Shown here piece by piece: positions 1 through 8,422 of a stretch of 22,898 nt of DNA. The translations under genes and the position numbers were made by a program. The stretch comes from JAJRVH01 sp964505995 (GTDB lineage: Bacteria; Pseudomonadota; Zetaproteobacteria; Mariprofundales; Mariprofundaceae): the NCBI GenBank assembly GCA_964505995.1, contig CAZDLB010000014.1, positions 1-22,898 on the forward strand, read 5' to 3'. The notes under the pieces are model-generated. The model did no database searches and was not told where the DNA came from. It saw nothing but the letters and a program-made list of their open reading frames with translations. How positions within the stretch are numbered: the stretch's first letter is position 1; each line of letters begins with the position of its first letter.

Positions 1-41
<41 letters not shown>

Positions 42-63
42 ATCAGGAGGAAAAGGTCGGCGC

Positions 64-92
64 ATTGTCAGCGGGGCGTGCGCCAGCGTCAA
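64..92 (-). promoter_or_regulatory. Sigma-70 promoter for tRNA-Arg
   Basis: On the minus strand, TTGACG (87-92) matches the -35 consensus at 5 of 6 positions. It is separated by exactly 17 bp from GACAAT (64-69), which matches the -10 consensus at 4 of 6. Transcription would start near 57, giving a leader of about 16 nt before the tRNA 5' end at 41. The bases between the -10 and the start are GC-rich, as in stable-RNA promoters. It lies just after the smc stop codon, so the tRNA need not depend on smc transcription. Confidence 0.6.
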
Positions 93-105
93 GGATTGCA
101 GTCCC

Positions 106-3100
106 TCAGTGCGGAACACTCTCCAGATCAACGGCCACGATACGCGACACGCCCGGCTCGGGCATCGACACGCCGACAAGACGATCGGCCTGCTGCATCG
201 TGATGCGGTTATGCGTGATCGCGAGGAACTGCACGCGGTCGGCAAGCTCCCGGACCATGTCGCCGAAGCGCCCGACATTGGCATCATCCAGCGGCGCATC
301 CACCTCGTCGAGCACGCAGAACGGCGCCGGCTTGATCTGAAAGATCGAGAAGACCAGCGCGACCGCCGTCAGCGCCTTCTCGCCGCCGGAGAGCAGTCCG
401 ACATCCTGCAGCCGCTTGCCCGGCGGCTGCGCGATGACCTCGACCCCGGCCGTCAGCACATCATCGGAGTCCAGCCGCAGCTCGGCCCGGCCGCCGCCGA
501 ACAGATGCGGAAAGGTTTTCTGGAAGATCGCATTGGTCTTTTCGAACACATCCCTGAATCGCTGTCGCGTCGTGCGGTCGATACGGGCGATGGTGTCACG
601 CAGCGTGGCCAGGCTGGATTCGAGATCGGCGGCCTGCTCGGCCAGAAAGCCTTCGCGCTCGGAAGCCTGTTCATATTCCTCGATGGCCAGCAGGTTGACC
701 GGTCCGAATCGGGCAATGCGCTCCTCCAGCTCGCGCGAACGCCGCAGGATCTCCTCGGCATCGTCGAGCTCGTCCATCGCCTCGATTTTCCGGAGCAGTT
801 CCTCCGCCTGCATGCCGCAGCGCTGCTCGATCTCGAGCTTAAGATCCTCAAGCCGTGCGGCTTCCTGCGCCCGCTGAACCTCGGCTGCCTGCCTGCGCTC
901 GGAGCTCTGCTGATGCAGCTGCCGGGCCTGGCGCTCCTGGCGTTCGCATTCATGCGCCTGCTGCTGCAGCTGATGCCCCTGCTGGCGAATCTCGTTGAGC
1001 CGCTGATGGGCCGCATCAACCGCCTGAGCCGCCGCAGCCAGCTCGCGATCCAGACCATCCTGGCTGGCCGCCTGACTCAGCGCGCGCTCTGCTTCGGCCA
1101 GGCGCTGTTCATCCTGCTGTGCCTGGGAACGCAACCGCTGCTGCTCGGAGAGAAGTCGCGTCTGATCGCGTTTCAGCGTTTCCTGGGCCTGCACGAACAG
1201 GGCCAGCGCCTGCTCGGCCTGAGCCAGCGCGCTGCGGCAGTGACTGCGCGCCGTTTCCGCCATCGCCACGGCCTGGTTCTGTGCTTCCAGCTCCTGCCGC
1301 GCGGCCTCGATCGCCTCCTCATCCACGCTCTCGGCCTGCTGCAGCTGCTCATTCCAGTGTCTGAGCTCGTCCCCGACCTCGGTGATATCGCTCTGGATGC
1401 GTTTCTGCCGCTCGGCCAGCGCCGCATTCTCAGTACGCAGGCGCTCGAGCGCGGCTTCGGCGGCATGCAGCTCGCTCTCCGCGCGCGTGGCCGCGAGATG
1501 CGCCTGCTGCCAGTCCTGCTGCCGCTTCTCCAAGGCCTGCTCGGCGCTTGCGAAACGCTGGCGACCGCTATCCAGCTGTTCCGCCAGGCGCTCAAGCGCG
1601 GCTTCTTCGTCCCGCAACTGCCGCTGCAGCGACAGACGCGCCGCCGTGCGATTGCCGGCCGGTGGGATCAGCCAGCCATCGGGCTCCCGCCGCCAGCCAT
1701 CCCGACTGACGCAGCAGACCGGGCTGCCATGCGCCTCGATGATATCCTCCACCAGCCGCACCCCGGCGAAGACCTCGTAAAGCGGATGCGTCGTCCCCAA
1801 GCCCATCGCCTCGGCCAGCGAGGCCTCGGTCGGTCGGGCTTCGGCACCGGCAAACAGGGCCAGCGGCGCATCGGCGGCCCTGTGCAGAACCCCCTTCCAG
1901 GGCGCAAGATCGGGATTCACCGGCAGCCGGACATCCGCCGATCGTCCGCGCAGCGCCGCAGCCACGGCAGCCTCCAGACCCGCGGGCACATCCAGCGATT
2001 CGTCCATCCATACCGCGCCCCTGGCGCGAAGCTGTTCCCGCAACTCCTCGGAGATATCCTGATTCCGCGTGCGACCGCGCAGCTCCTGGATGACCCCCTG
2101 CTTCTCGCGCAGCGCCGCTTCCAGCCGGCCAAGCTCGGTCTGCGCTGCCTCCCGTTCGGCCCGCGCCGCATCCAGTTCGCTCTGCGCCGTTTCCAGCCGC
2201 TTCAATGCCTTGCGATGGCCTTCGCCGGCCACGGAAAGATTCTGCTCGGCAGCCTGGAGTGCCTCGGCATTTTCCCGGATCAGCGTGGCCAGCTCCTCCT
2301 GCCTGGCCAACAGCATGGTCTCGCGTTCCGACAGCCGGCTCAGGGCCGCCTCAGCCTTACGCCTGTGCTCTTCGGCCTGAATGCGCCCCTGGCGCAGGCG
2401 TTCGTAGGCCGCCAGCTTTTCATCACGCAGCGCCGTCTGTTTCTGATAATCCCGCTCGGCCCGGTCAAGTTCGCCCTGAGCCTCCCTTCTGGCCGCCTGC
2501 AACTCCGAATCGCTGCGCTCGGCCAGCTGCTTTTCCGCCGCGGCAATCTCCGAGGCCAGCCGCTCCAGCGAACGTCTGGCCTCGGCCAGGCGGGCCTCTA
2601 GCATCTGTTTGCGTTCGGCCAGCAGCCGCCGCTCGCCAGACTGTCGCTCCGCCTGCTGCTGCAACGCGGCCCGCTTCTGTTCGGCCTGGCGCAATGCATC
2701 CTGTACCTGCTGCGCCTCCTCCTCGTGAACCCCGAGCCTTTCGCGCGCCTCCACGACCTGGCGCTCGGCCGCTGCCAGCGTCTTCTGCGCCTGCTGCTCC
2801 TCGGTCCTGGCCTGGCTCAGCTGGGATTCGATGCCGCGCATCCGCTCCAGCATGCCCGAATAGCGCAGGCCGAGGCTGATGGACTGCATATGGGAAAACT
2901 CATCCTGCATCCTGCGAAACCGCTCGGCCCTGGAGGCCTGCTGCTTCAGGCTGCGGCACCGACTGCGAACCTCTTCCAGAAGATCGACGACGCGCTCCAG
3001 ATTCTGCGCNNNNNNNNNNNNNNNNNNNNNNNNNNNNNNNNNNNNNNNNNNNNNNNNNNNNNNNNNNNNNNNNNNNNNNNNNNNNNNNNNNNNNNNNNNN

Positions 3101-3438
3101 NNNNNNNNNTCCCGCGTCATGCGCCTGCGGATGCGGATCTCGTCAAGCTCATGATAGGGGGAAGGCAACGAGCCCGGCTCGACCGCAAAGGTCAGCTCGA
3201 CATCGCAGACGGCCACCGGCGGGCGTGTATCCGACCCCTGAAAGATCAGGTCGTCCATGACGCCGCCGCGCAGGTGCTTGGCCGAATGCTCGCCCAGAAC
3301 CCAGCGCAGCGCATCGATGATGTTCGATTTGCCGCTACCGTTCGGCCCAACGATCGCGGTCACGCCCTCGCCGAACTCGATCTTCGTCGGATCGACAAAG
3401 GACTTGAATCCGGCCAGCTCCAGCCGCTTCAGCCGCAT
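106..3438 (-). CDS. smc: Chromosome segregation ATPase SMC (interrupted by an assembly gap)
   Basis: SMC is the ATPase of the bacterial condensin complex; as a dimer with ScpA/ScpB it loads on DNA and organises and segregates the chromosome. Residues 31-38 are a Walker A (GPNGSGKS). The C-terminal head has the ABC signature LSGGEK followed by a Walker B ending in CVLDEVDAPLDDANV. Between the heads are two long Glu/Gln/Ala/Arg-rich coiled-coil arms around a hinge at roughly residues 480-590. One hundred Ns (3010-3109) fall just after the N-terminal ...RIRRRMTR strand. SMC proteins normally carry about 78 residues between this point and the ENLERV-like motif, including the Q-loop region and the ...EEAAG...KYK... 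segment; only about 33 fit. The real length is therefore nearer 1,155 residues than 1,110. The reading frame agrees on both sides of the gap. The start overlaps the end of the upstream permease gene by 10 bp, implying translational coupling. Confidence 0.96.
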   Translation of the reverse strand: MRLKRLELAGFKSFVDPTKIEFGEGVTAIVGPNGSGKSNIIDALRWVLGEHSAKHLRGGVMDDLIFQGSDTRPPVAVCDVELTFAVEPGSLPSPYHELDEIRIRRRMTRXXXXXXXXXXXXXXXXXXXXXXXXXXXXXXXXXXAQNLERVVDLLEEVRSRCRSLKQQASRAERFRRMQDEFSHMQSISLGLRYSGMLERMRGIESQLSQARTEEQQAQKTLAAAERQVVEARERLGVHEEEAQQVQDALRQAEQKRAALQQQAERQSGERRLLAERKQMLEARLAEARRSLERLASEIAAAEKQLAERSDSELQAARREAQGELDRAERDYQKQTALRDEKLAAYERLRQGRIQAEEHRRKAEAALSRLSERETMLLARQEELATLIRENAEALQAAEQNLSVAGEGHRKALKRLETAQSELDAARAEREAAQTELGRLEAALREKQGVIQELRGRTRNQDISEELREQLRARGAVWMDESLDVPAGLEAAVAAALRGRSADVRLPVNPDLAPWKGVLHRAADAPLALFAGAEARPTEASLAEAMGLGTTHPLYEVFAGVRLVEDIIEAHGSPVCCVSRDGWRREPDGWLIPPAGNRTAARLSLQRQLRDEEAALERLAEQLDSGRQRFASAEQALEKRQQDWQQAHLAATRAESELHAAEAALERLRTENAALAERQKRIQSDITEVGDELRHWNEQLQQAESVDEEAIEAARQELEAQNQAVAMAETARSHCRSALAQAEQALALFVQAQETLKRDQTRLLSEQQRLRSQAQQDEQRLAEAERALSQAASQDGLDRELAAAAQAVDAAHQRLNEIRQQGHQLQQQAHECERQERQARQLHQQSSERRQAAEVQRAQEAARLEDLKLEIEQRCGMQAEELLRKIEAMDELDDAEEILRRSRELEERIARFGPVNLLAIEEYEQASEREGFLAEQAADLESSLATLRDTIARIDRTTRQRFRDVFEKTNAIFQKTFPHLFGGGRAELRLDSDDVLTAGVEVIAQPPGKRLQDVGLLSGGEKALTAVALVFSIFQIKPAPFCVLDEVDAPLDDANVGRFGDMVRELADRVQFLAITHNRITMQQADRLVGVSMPEPGVSRIVAVDLESVPH
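3010..3109. other. Assembly gap (100 N) inside smc
   Basis: Exactly 100 Ns, a common placeholder for a gap of unknown size. The two flanks share no visible repeat, so sequence really is missing here. Comparison with the SMC family suggests about 235 bp are absent, covering the conserved N-terminal ATPase segment after the first beta strands. The flanking reading frame fits any true length congruent with 1 modulo 3. Confidence 0.9.
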
Positions 3439-4148
3439 GCGCCTGCTCCCTGTTTTTTCTGCCAGTGATTCAGCATCAGGAAACTAACCATACACGCCGT
3501 AAAGCTGGATGCCACTATCATGTAGAGGATGACGAGCTGTGCTGCGGCCGCCTCCATGGCCGGGCTGCCGGCCAGCACCATGCCGACGAAGATGCCGGGC
3601 ATATGCACCAGGCCGACCACGCGCAGCGTGTCGATCGTCGGAATCATCGCCACGCGCAGGCCCTCGCCGACCTCGGCCCCCTGTTTCAGGCGCTCGAACA
3701 TGATCGAGATGGCATTCATGCCATTGGCCGCGACCATGCTTCCCAGCGGCACGAGTGCCCGCGTGCTGTTGTCGATGGCGCCTGCAAAGGCCAGCCACGG
3801 AAGCGTCACCGCGCAGGCACAGGCCAGTCCGATGCTGCCGGCCAGCCAGGCGTCCCGGCGTGCCACGGGCGCATCGCCACCGGGCGACAGGAAATGCGTC
3901 GAGCTGTTGTGCGCCGCTAGCACGCAGAACAGCAGAATGATCAACGCCTGCACCAGATGCGAATCCACGGCAAAGATCCATTCCAGCACCAGCGCCAGAA
4001 CGAGCAGCTGCGCCAGCCCGCGCAGCGAGGCCAGAAGCATCGCGCGTGACAGCCCCAGGCCCTGTCGCTGTGCCCAGAGCGACGCACCGGCCAGCAGCAG
4101 CCAGGCCGCCATCAATGTCGTCAGGGTGTCAGCCAGCCCCGAATCCAA
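3429..4148 (-). CDS. FetB/UPF0014-family ABC transporter permease
   Basis: A 239-residue polytopic inner-membrane protein of the UPF0014 family, whose E. coli member FetB (YbbM) works with the ATPase FetA in iron export. I recognise the family from the central segment LGSMVAANGMNAISIMFERL, the following R-x-A-M-I-P-T-I-D-T-L-R-V-V-G-L-V-H-M-P-G motif and the G-M-V-L-A-G motif. Hydrophobic segments are visible near residues 8-25, 38-60, 65-80, 103-125 and 205-228. The start is TTG at 4148, nine bases after the glyS stop; an ATG twelve codons later is possible but would cut into the first membrane segment. No FetA-like ATPase gene adjoins it, so substrate and partner are unknown. The stop overlaps the smc start by 10 bp. 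Family membership is firm; iron export is only inferred. Confidence 0.85.
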   Translation of the reverse strand: MDSGLADTLTTLMAAWLLLAGASLWAQRQGLGLSRAMLLASLRGLAQLLVLALVLEWIFAVDSHLVQALIILLFCVLAAHNSSTHFLSPGGDAPVARRDAWLAGSIGLACACAVTLPWLAFAGAIDNSTRALVPLGSMVAANGMNAISIMFERLKQGAEVGEGLRVAMIPTIDTLRVVGLVHMPGIFVGMVLAGSPAMEAAAAQLVILYMIVASSFTACMVSFLMLNHWQKKQGAGACG

Positions 4149-4157
4149 GGCCCGGGG

Positions 4158-6226
4158 TCACAGCCGCGAGATGTCGGCCAGTTGCAGAAACAGCATGCGC
4201 AGCCGCGCAAGCAGGGCCAGGCGGTTGCCGCGCACCGCATCATCCTCGGCCATGACCATGACCTCATCGAAAAAGGTATCCACGGGCTGACGCAGGGCTG
4301 CCAGGGCCTGCAGCTGCTCGGCCGCATCCTGAGGGAAGGACTCCTCGGTCTTTTCCAGGGCTGCAAACAGCGCCTTCTCGGCGCTCGCCTCGAACAGCGC
4401 GGGCCGGATCTCGGTCGGCACCTCCCCAGCCTTCTTCAGGATATTGGCGATGCGCTTGTTGGCCGCAGCCACGGCCTGGCCCGCCTCGGAATCGGCAAAG
4501 CCGACGAGCAGCCGGGCCACGCCGATCTGCTCGCTGAGTGGTCTTTCGCGCGCGGCATGCAGCGCCGCCTCCAGCGCGGGCCGTGAAACACCGAAATGCG
4601 CAGCCATGCCCAGCAGACGCTCATGCACATAGTCGCGCACCCTTGCAATGGTTTCAGGCTCAATGGCAATCGTCACGCGCTGCTGGTTCCATTGCTTGGC
4701 GGCCTCCTTCAGCACATGCGACAGCGTCATCTTCACCGGCTGCCCCTCGCCTTCCAGCAGCCGGATCAGGCCGATGGCCGCACGCCTCAGGCCGAAGGGA
4801 TCGGCGCTGGCGCTCGGGATACGGCCGATATGGAAATACCCCAGCAGCTTATCCGCCCGTTCGGCGATGCCGATGGCACGGGCGATCGGGCTCTGCGGCA
4901 GCTCATCATCGGCGCCAGCCGGGGCATAATGCTCGGCGATACCGGCCGCCACCTGCTCATCCTCCCCATCGAGCCGGGCATAGATGCCGCCCATGTAGCC
5001 CTGAAGCTCCGGGAACTCCCCGACCAGCCCGGTGGTCAGATCGGACTTGCACAGATAGGCCGCCCGCTGCGCCAGATTCGCGTCCACGTCGAGTGCCGCC
5101 GCATTGTCCAGCACAAAGGAACGCAGGCGACGCACCTGATCGCCCACCATGCCCAGGCCATCCTGGAACACGATCTGGGACAGCCGTTCGACCCTGGACT
5201 CCAGGCTTTCCTGTGGATCGCGATCGAAATAGAAGGCCGCATCGGCAAGCCGGGCATTGACGACGCGCTCGTTGCCGTGTGCGACGACGGCCGGATCCTT
5301 CGATTCGATATTGGCCACGGCAAAGAATACGTTGGAAACCTGGCCGTCCCCGCCACGGGCCGTGAAGCAGCGCTGATGGTGCTTCAGCTCGATGCGGCTG
5401 ACCTCCTCGGGCAGGCGCAGGAAGTCCTCGTCATAGCGCCCGGTCACCACCTGCGGCCATTCGACCAGATCGGTGACCTCGTCGAGCAGGGCGTCGTCCT
5501 CGACCAGTTCGACCCCGGCTGTCGTTGCAGCCTTTTGCAGCTGCTCCAGGATCCATTGCCGGCGTTTCTCGCGATCGGCAAGCACCTTCTGCGCCTTCAG
5601 CCAGCCGAACGGATCGTTCGCATCGATCTCGCCGCTGCAACCGTGAATGCGGTGACCGTGCGATTCCTTCCCCGATGCCACGCCGGCAAAGGCGAATGGA
5701 ATGACGTCCTCGCCCAGCCGGGCCACGATCCATCGGATCGGTCGGATAAAGGCATCGCTCCGCGCCTCGCCATCCTGCCATTGCATCTGCTTGGGGCTGG
5801 GCAGCCGGCGCAGGATATCCGGCATCGCCTCGCCGAGGATGTCGGCAACCCGGCGTCCCTTCAGCGTCCGCACGGCCTTCATGTACCGACCCCTGCCATC
5901 CCCCTTGTCGGCCAGTTCGAAGTCCTCGAGCGCAAGACCGGTCTTTTTCGCAAAGCCCTCGGCCGCCCGGGTCGGTCGGCCATCCTCAAAGGCCACGTTC
6001 TCCGGCGGCCCCCAGATGGTTTCCTCACGCTCAGGCTGCACCACAGGGCAGGCTTCGGCATGCAGCAGAAGCCTGCGCGGCGTCACGCCCACCCTAAGCT
6101 CCGAAAGCTCCACGTTCGCATCCTGCAGCAGGCCTTTCACGGCCTGATGAAGCGCTTCCCCCATGCGCGGCGCCACGCCGGCCGGAATCTCCTCGGTGCC
6201 GATTTCGATCAACAGCGGCTTCATGC

Positions 6227-6230
<4 letters not shown>
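4158..6230 (-). CDS. glyS: Glycine--tRNA ligase, beta subunit
   Basis: The beta subunit of the bacterial alpha2-beta2 glycyl-tRNA synthetase, needed for binding and charging tRNA-Gly in the cytoplasm. At 690 residues it has the usual length. It begins with the family N-terminus LLIEIGTEEIPAG, contains ...IRPIRWIVARLG and LKHHQRCF in the B3/B4-like and central regions, and ends with the helical DALR-type anticodon-binding region (residues about 580-680). The ATG at 6230 overlaps the glyQ stop as ATGA, which is why I prefer it to the internal ATG two codons later. It is the second gene of the glyQ-glyS unit and is followed after nine bases by the permease gene. Confidence 0.97.
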
Positions 6231-7084
<854 letters not shown>

Positions 7085-7187
7085 GGCGAACCCCCGTCAT
7101 TGGTCGCTGGCAAGCCTAGCCGCGCAATCAGCCCCTTGCCAGTTTCCGCCTTTTTCGGGGATCCCGCCCCTGTACACCCATGGTGCG

Positions 7188-7203
7188 CGTGACTGGCATC
7201 ACA
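7188..7203 (+). promoter_or_regulatory. CRP-type operator upstream of the first cNMP-fold gene
   Basis: The sequence CGTGA-N6-TCACA differs at one base from the CRP/Vfr consensus TGTGA-N6-TCACA. Its centre (7195.5) lies 33.5 bp before the end of a CAGAAT -10-like hexamer (7224-7229), so the site would centre near -40.5, the class II activator position. The gene's ribosome-binding site and ATG follow at 7257. The same arrangement recurs before the next gene, which raises confidence. It also lies in the intergenic region shared with divergent glyQ. Confidence 0.55.
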
Positions 7204-7256
7204 TTCACGTCCTTTTTTCGGCCCAGAATGCATCTTCAACCGCCCGGGAGGACATC

Positions 7257-7724
7257 ATGGAATTCGATTTCGAATGGCTGGAACGAAAACTGTTCGCGCG
7301 CACGCTGACGGACACGGAGAAAGCCTCCTTTGCGCGCGCCGCCGAGGTCGTTGAGTTTGCCAAAGGCGAAACGCTGCTGATGCAGGGGGTGCAGGGCGAT
7401 GCGCTTTATCTGCTGCATTCGGGCCATGTCGATGTGCTGATGGCATTCAACGGCCAGACCCTGCGCCTGGCCGATGTCGGCGAAGGCGCCCAGATCGGCG
7501 ACATGTCCTTTTTGGCCGAGGAAGAGGCCTGCGCCACCATCATCGCCCGCCAGCCCTGCATCGCCTATCGCATCCGCCGGCGCGATTTCAATGCCCTGCT
7601 CAGGCATGAACCGACGCTGGCGCGGGACATCCTGTTCGGCATCATGAGCAACATGTCGCATGTGCTGAACCAGATGAAGCATCGCCAGTTCGAATCCCTG
7701 CGCTATATCCATCACGGTCACTGA
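7257..7724 (+). CDS. Stand-alone cyclic-nucleotide-binding-fold protein (copy 1)
   Basis: A 155-residue protein made almost entirely of one cNMP-binding beta-roll (residues about 15-135): the VEFAKGETLLMQG strand-turn, LYLLHSGHVDVLM, and a phosphate-cassette-like GAQIGDMSFLAEEEACATIIA. In ligand-binding CRP-family domains this cassette carries a Glu in the F-G-E position and an Arg before Ser/Ala-Ala; here Asp and Cys-Ala-Thr stand instead, so cAMP binding by the usual contacts is doubtful. There is no helix-turn-helix and no enzymatic or membrane domain. A GGGAGGAC ribosome-binding site precedes the ATG at 7257. The next gene encodes a clear paralogue in the same orientation. Likely a small sensor or adaptor; the true function is unknown. 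Confidence 0.88.
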   Translation: MEFDFEWLERKLFARTLTDTEKASFARAAEVVEFAKGETLLMQGVQGDALYLLHSGHVDVLMAFNGQTLRLADVGEGAQIGDMSFLAEEEACATIIARQPCIAYRIRRRDFNALLRHEPTLARDILFGIMSNMSHVLNQMKHRQFESLRYIHHGH

Positions 7725-7732
7725 GGCCCGAC

Positions 7733-7749
7733 TGTGGCAAATCGCCACA
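7733..7749 (+). other. Small inverted repeat after the first cNMP-fold gene
   Basis: TGTGGC / GCCACA arms of 6 bp around a 5-base loop, nine bases after the stop codon. There is no T-run after it, so it is a weak terminator at best. Its TGTGG...CCACA outline also resembles a CRP-like operator with a 7-base instead of 6-base centre. I cannot tell which role, if either, is real. Confidence 0.3.
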
Positions 7750-7760
7750 AAGTCCGGGGC

Positions 7761-7782
7761 TGATGTGAGCCCTCTCACATCA
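7761..7782 (+). promoter_or_regulatory. Consensus CRP operator upstream of the second cNMP-fold gene
   Basis: A perfect palindrome with 9-bp arms, TGATGTGAG and CTCACATCA, around a CCCT centre. It contains the exact CRP core TGTGA (7764-7768), six bases, TCACA (7775-7779). It is centred at 7771.5, 32.5 bp before the end of a perfect TATAAT, i.e. near -39.5 to -41.5 relative to the expected start. This is class II activator geometry. No recognisable -35 hexamer is present, which fits an activator-dependent promoter. FNR was considered, but its TTGAT-N4-ATCAA pattern does not fit. Confidence 0.75.
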
Positions 7783-7798
7783 TCGCCGCCAGGGGCAC

Positions 7799-7804
7799 TA
7801 TAAT
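7799..7804 (+). promoter_or_regulatory. -10 element of the second cNMP-fold gene
   Basis: A perfect TATAAT. The expected start of transcription is near 7811, giving a leader of about 60 nt before the ATG at 7871. The -35 position with a 17-bp spacer reads CACATC, which is poor and lies within the CRP operator. Confidence 0.7.
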
Positions 7805-7870
7805 GTTGGTATCCGCACGCCACGGAAGGCCCGGCGAAAGGCGCATGGACGCTGTCGGGAGGAAACAGAG

Positions 7871-8341
7871 ATGAATATCGATTATGAGTGGCTTGAAAAG
7901 AACGTCTTTCACCGAACCCTGACCGAGGGCGAACGCCTGGATCTGGATCAGATGATCCATGTGGAAACCTTCCGGGAAGGCGACCGCATCGTGGTCCAGG
8001 GCGATGCCGGGGGTGTTCTCTATGTGTTGCAATCCGGCTCAGTGGAGGTGGTCATGGACTTCAATGGCGAGACCATCCATATCGCCCATCTGGGAGCCGG
8101 TTCGCAGGTCGGGGACATGACCTTCCTCGACGAGGAGAATGCCAATACGACGATCCTTGCGAAGGAAGACTGCATCGCCTATCGCATCACCCGCAAGGAT
8201 CTGGCCAGCATGCTGGTCTTCCGCCAGGGCGTGGCCTGCGACCTGATCTTCAACACGCTGACCAACATGGCCAAGGAGATCCGCGAACTGAACATCTCCA
8301 ATGCCGCGGCCATGGGCTACATCCAGGGACGCAGGGTTTAG
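7871..8341 (+). CDS. Stand-alone cyclic-nucleotide-binding-fold protein (copy 2)
   Basis: A 156-residue paralogue of the preceding gene; the two align from end to end without large gaps (both open with xDYEWLE/FEWLE, then RTLT, and share GDM[ST]FL and DCIAYRI/PCIAYRI). The single cNMP-binding beta-roll covers about residues 15-135. The cassette reads GSQVGDMTFLDEENANTTILA: as in copy 1, the Glu and the cassette Arg of cAMP-binding domains are replaced (Asp; Asn-Thr-Thr). No DNA-binding or catalytic domain follows, only a short alpha-helical tail. A GGGAGGAAA ribosome-binding site precedes the ATG. Transcription probably depends on CRP through the palindrome at 7761-7782. The pair looks like an old tandem duplication with its own promoter for each copy. 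Function unknown. Confidence 0.9.
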   Translation: MNIDYEWLEKNVFHRTLTEGERLDLDQMIHVETFREGDRIVVQGDAGGVLYVLQSGSVEVVMDFNGETIHIAHLGAGSQVGDMTFLDEENANTTILAKEDCIAYRITRKDLASMLVFRQGVACDLIFNTLTNMAKEIRELNISNAAAMGYIQGRRV

Positions 8342-8375
8342 AACCCCTCGATCCATCTTCTAGTCATGAGCTGAT

Positions 8376-8403
8376 CGCCGGATTTGCCTGCGCAAATCCG
8401 GCG
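8376..8403 (+). terminator. Strong hairpin between the second cNMP-fold gene and miaB
   Basis: Twelve-base perfect arms (CGCCGGATTTGC and its complement) enclose a CTGC loop, 34 bp after the stop at 8341. The tail CTTTAGTATT has few Ts, so intrinsic termination may be weak. The stem also contains the possible -35 element of miaB. Confidence 0.55.
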
Positions 8404-8412
8404 CTTTAGTAT
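8384..8412 (+). promoter_or_regulatory. Possible miaB promoter, overlapping the hairpin
   Basis: TTGCCT (8384-8389), a 17-bp spacer and TAGTAT (8407-8412) each match the sigma-70 consensus at 4 of 6 positions. Transcription would begin near 8419, four bases before the ATG at 8423, so the mRNA would have almost no leader. No Shine-Dalgarno sequence is visible before this ATG, which fits that reading. Confidence 0.35.
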
Positions 8413-8422
8413 TGCACTTTCC

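Noticed and set aside
109..2601. Long open frame of 830 codons on the plus strand, antisense to smc
   Set aside because: It mirrors the coiled-coil codons of smc in GC-rich DNA; its composition (Leu/Arg/Gln-rich, no domain) is that of a shadow frame.
7085..7140. Sigma-54 promoter for glyQ (TGGCAA...TTGC on the minus strand)
   Set aside because: The spacing between the two elements is too long for -24/-12 geometry.
7761..7782. FNR-type site
   Set aside because: The palindrome lacks TTGAT-N4-ATCAA; the exact TGTGA-N6-TCACA core points to CRP.
8384..8422. Upstream in-frame TTG start for miaB
   Set aside because: It falls inside the hairpin and adds residues not typical of the MiaB N-terminus.
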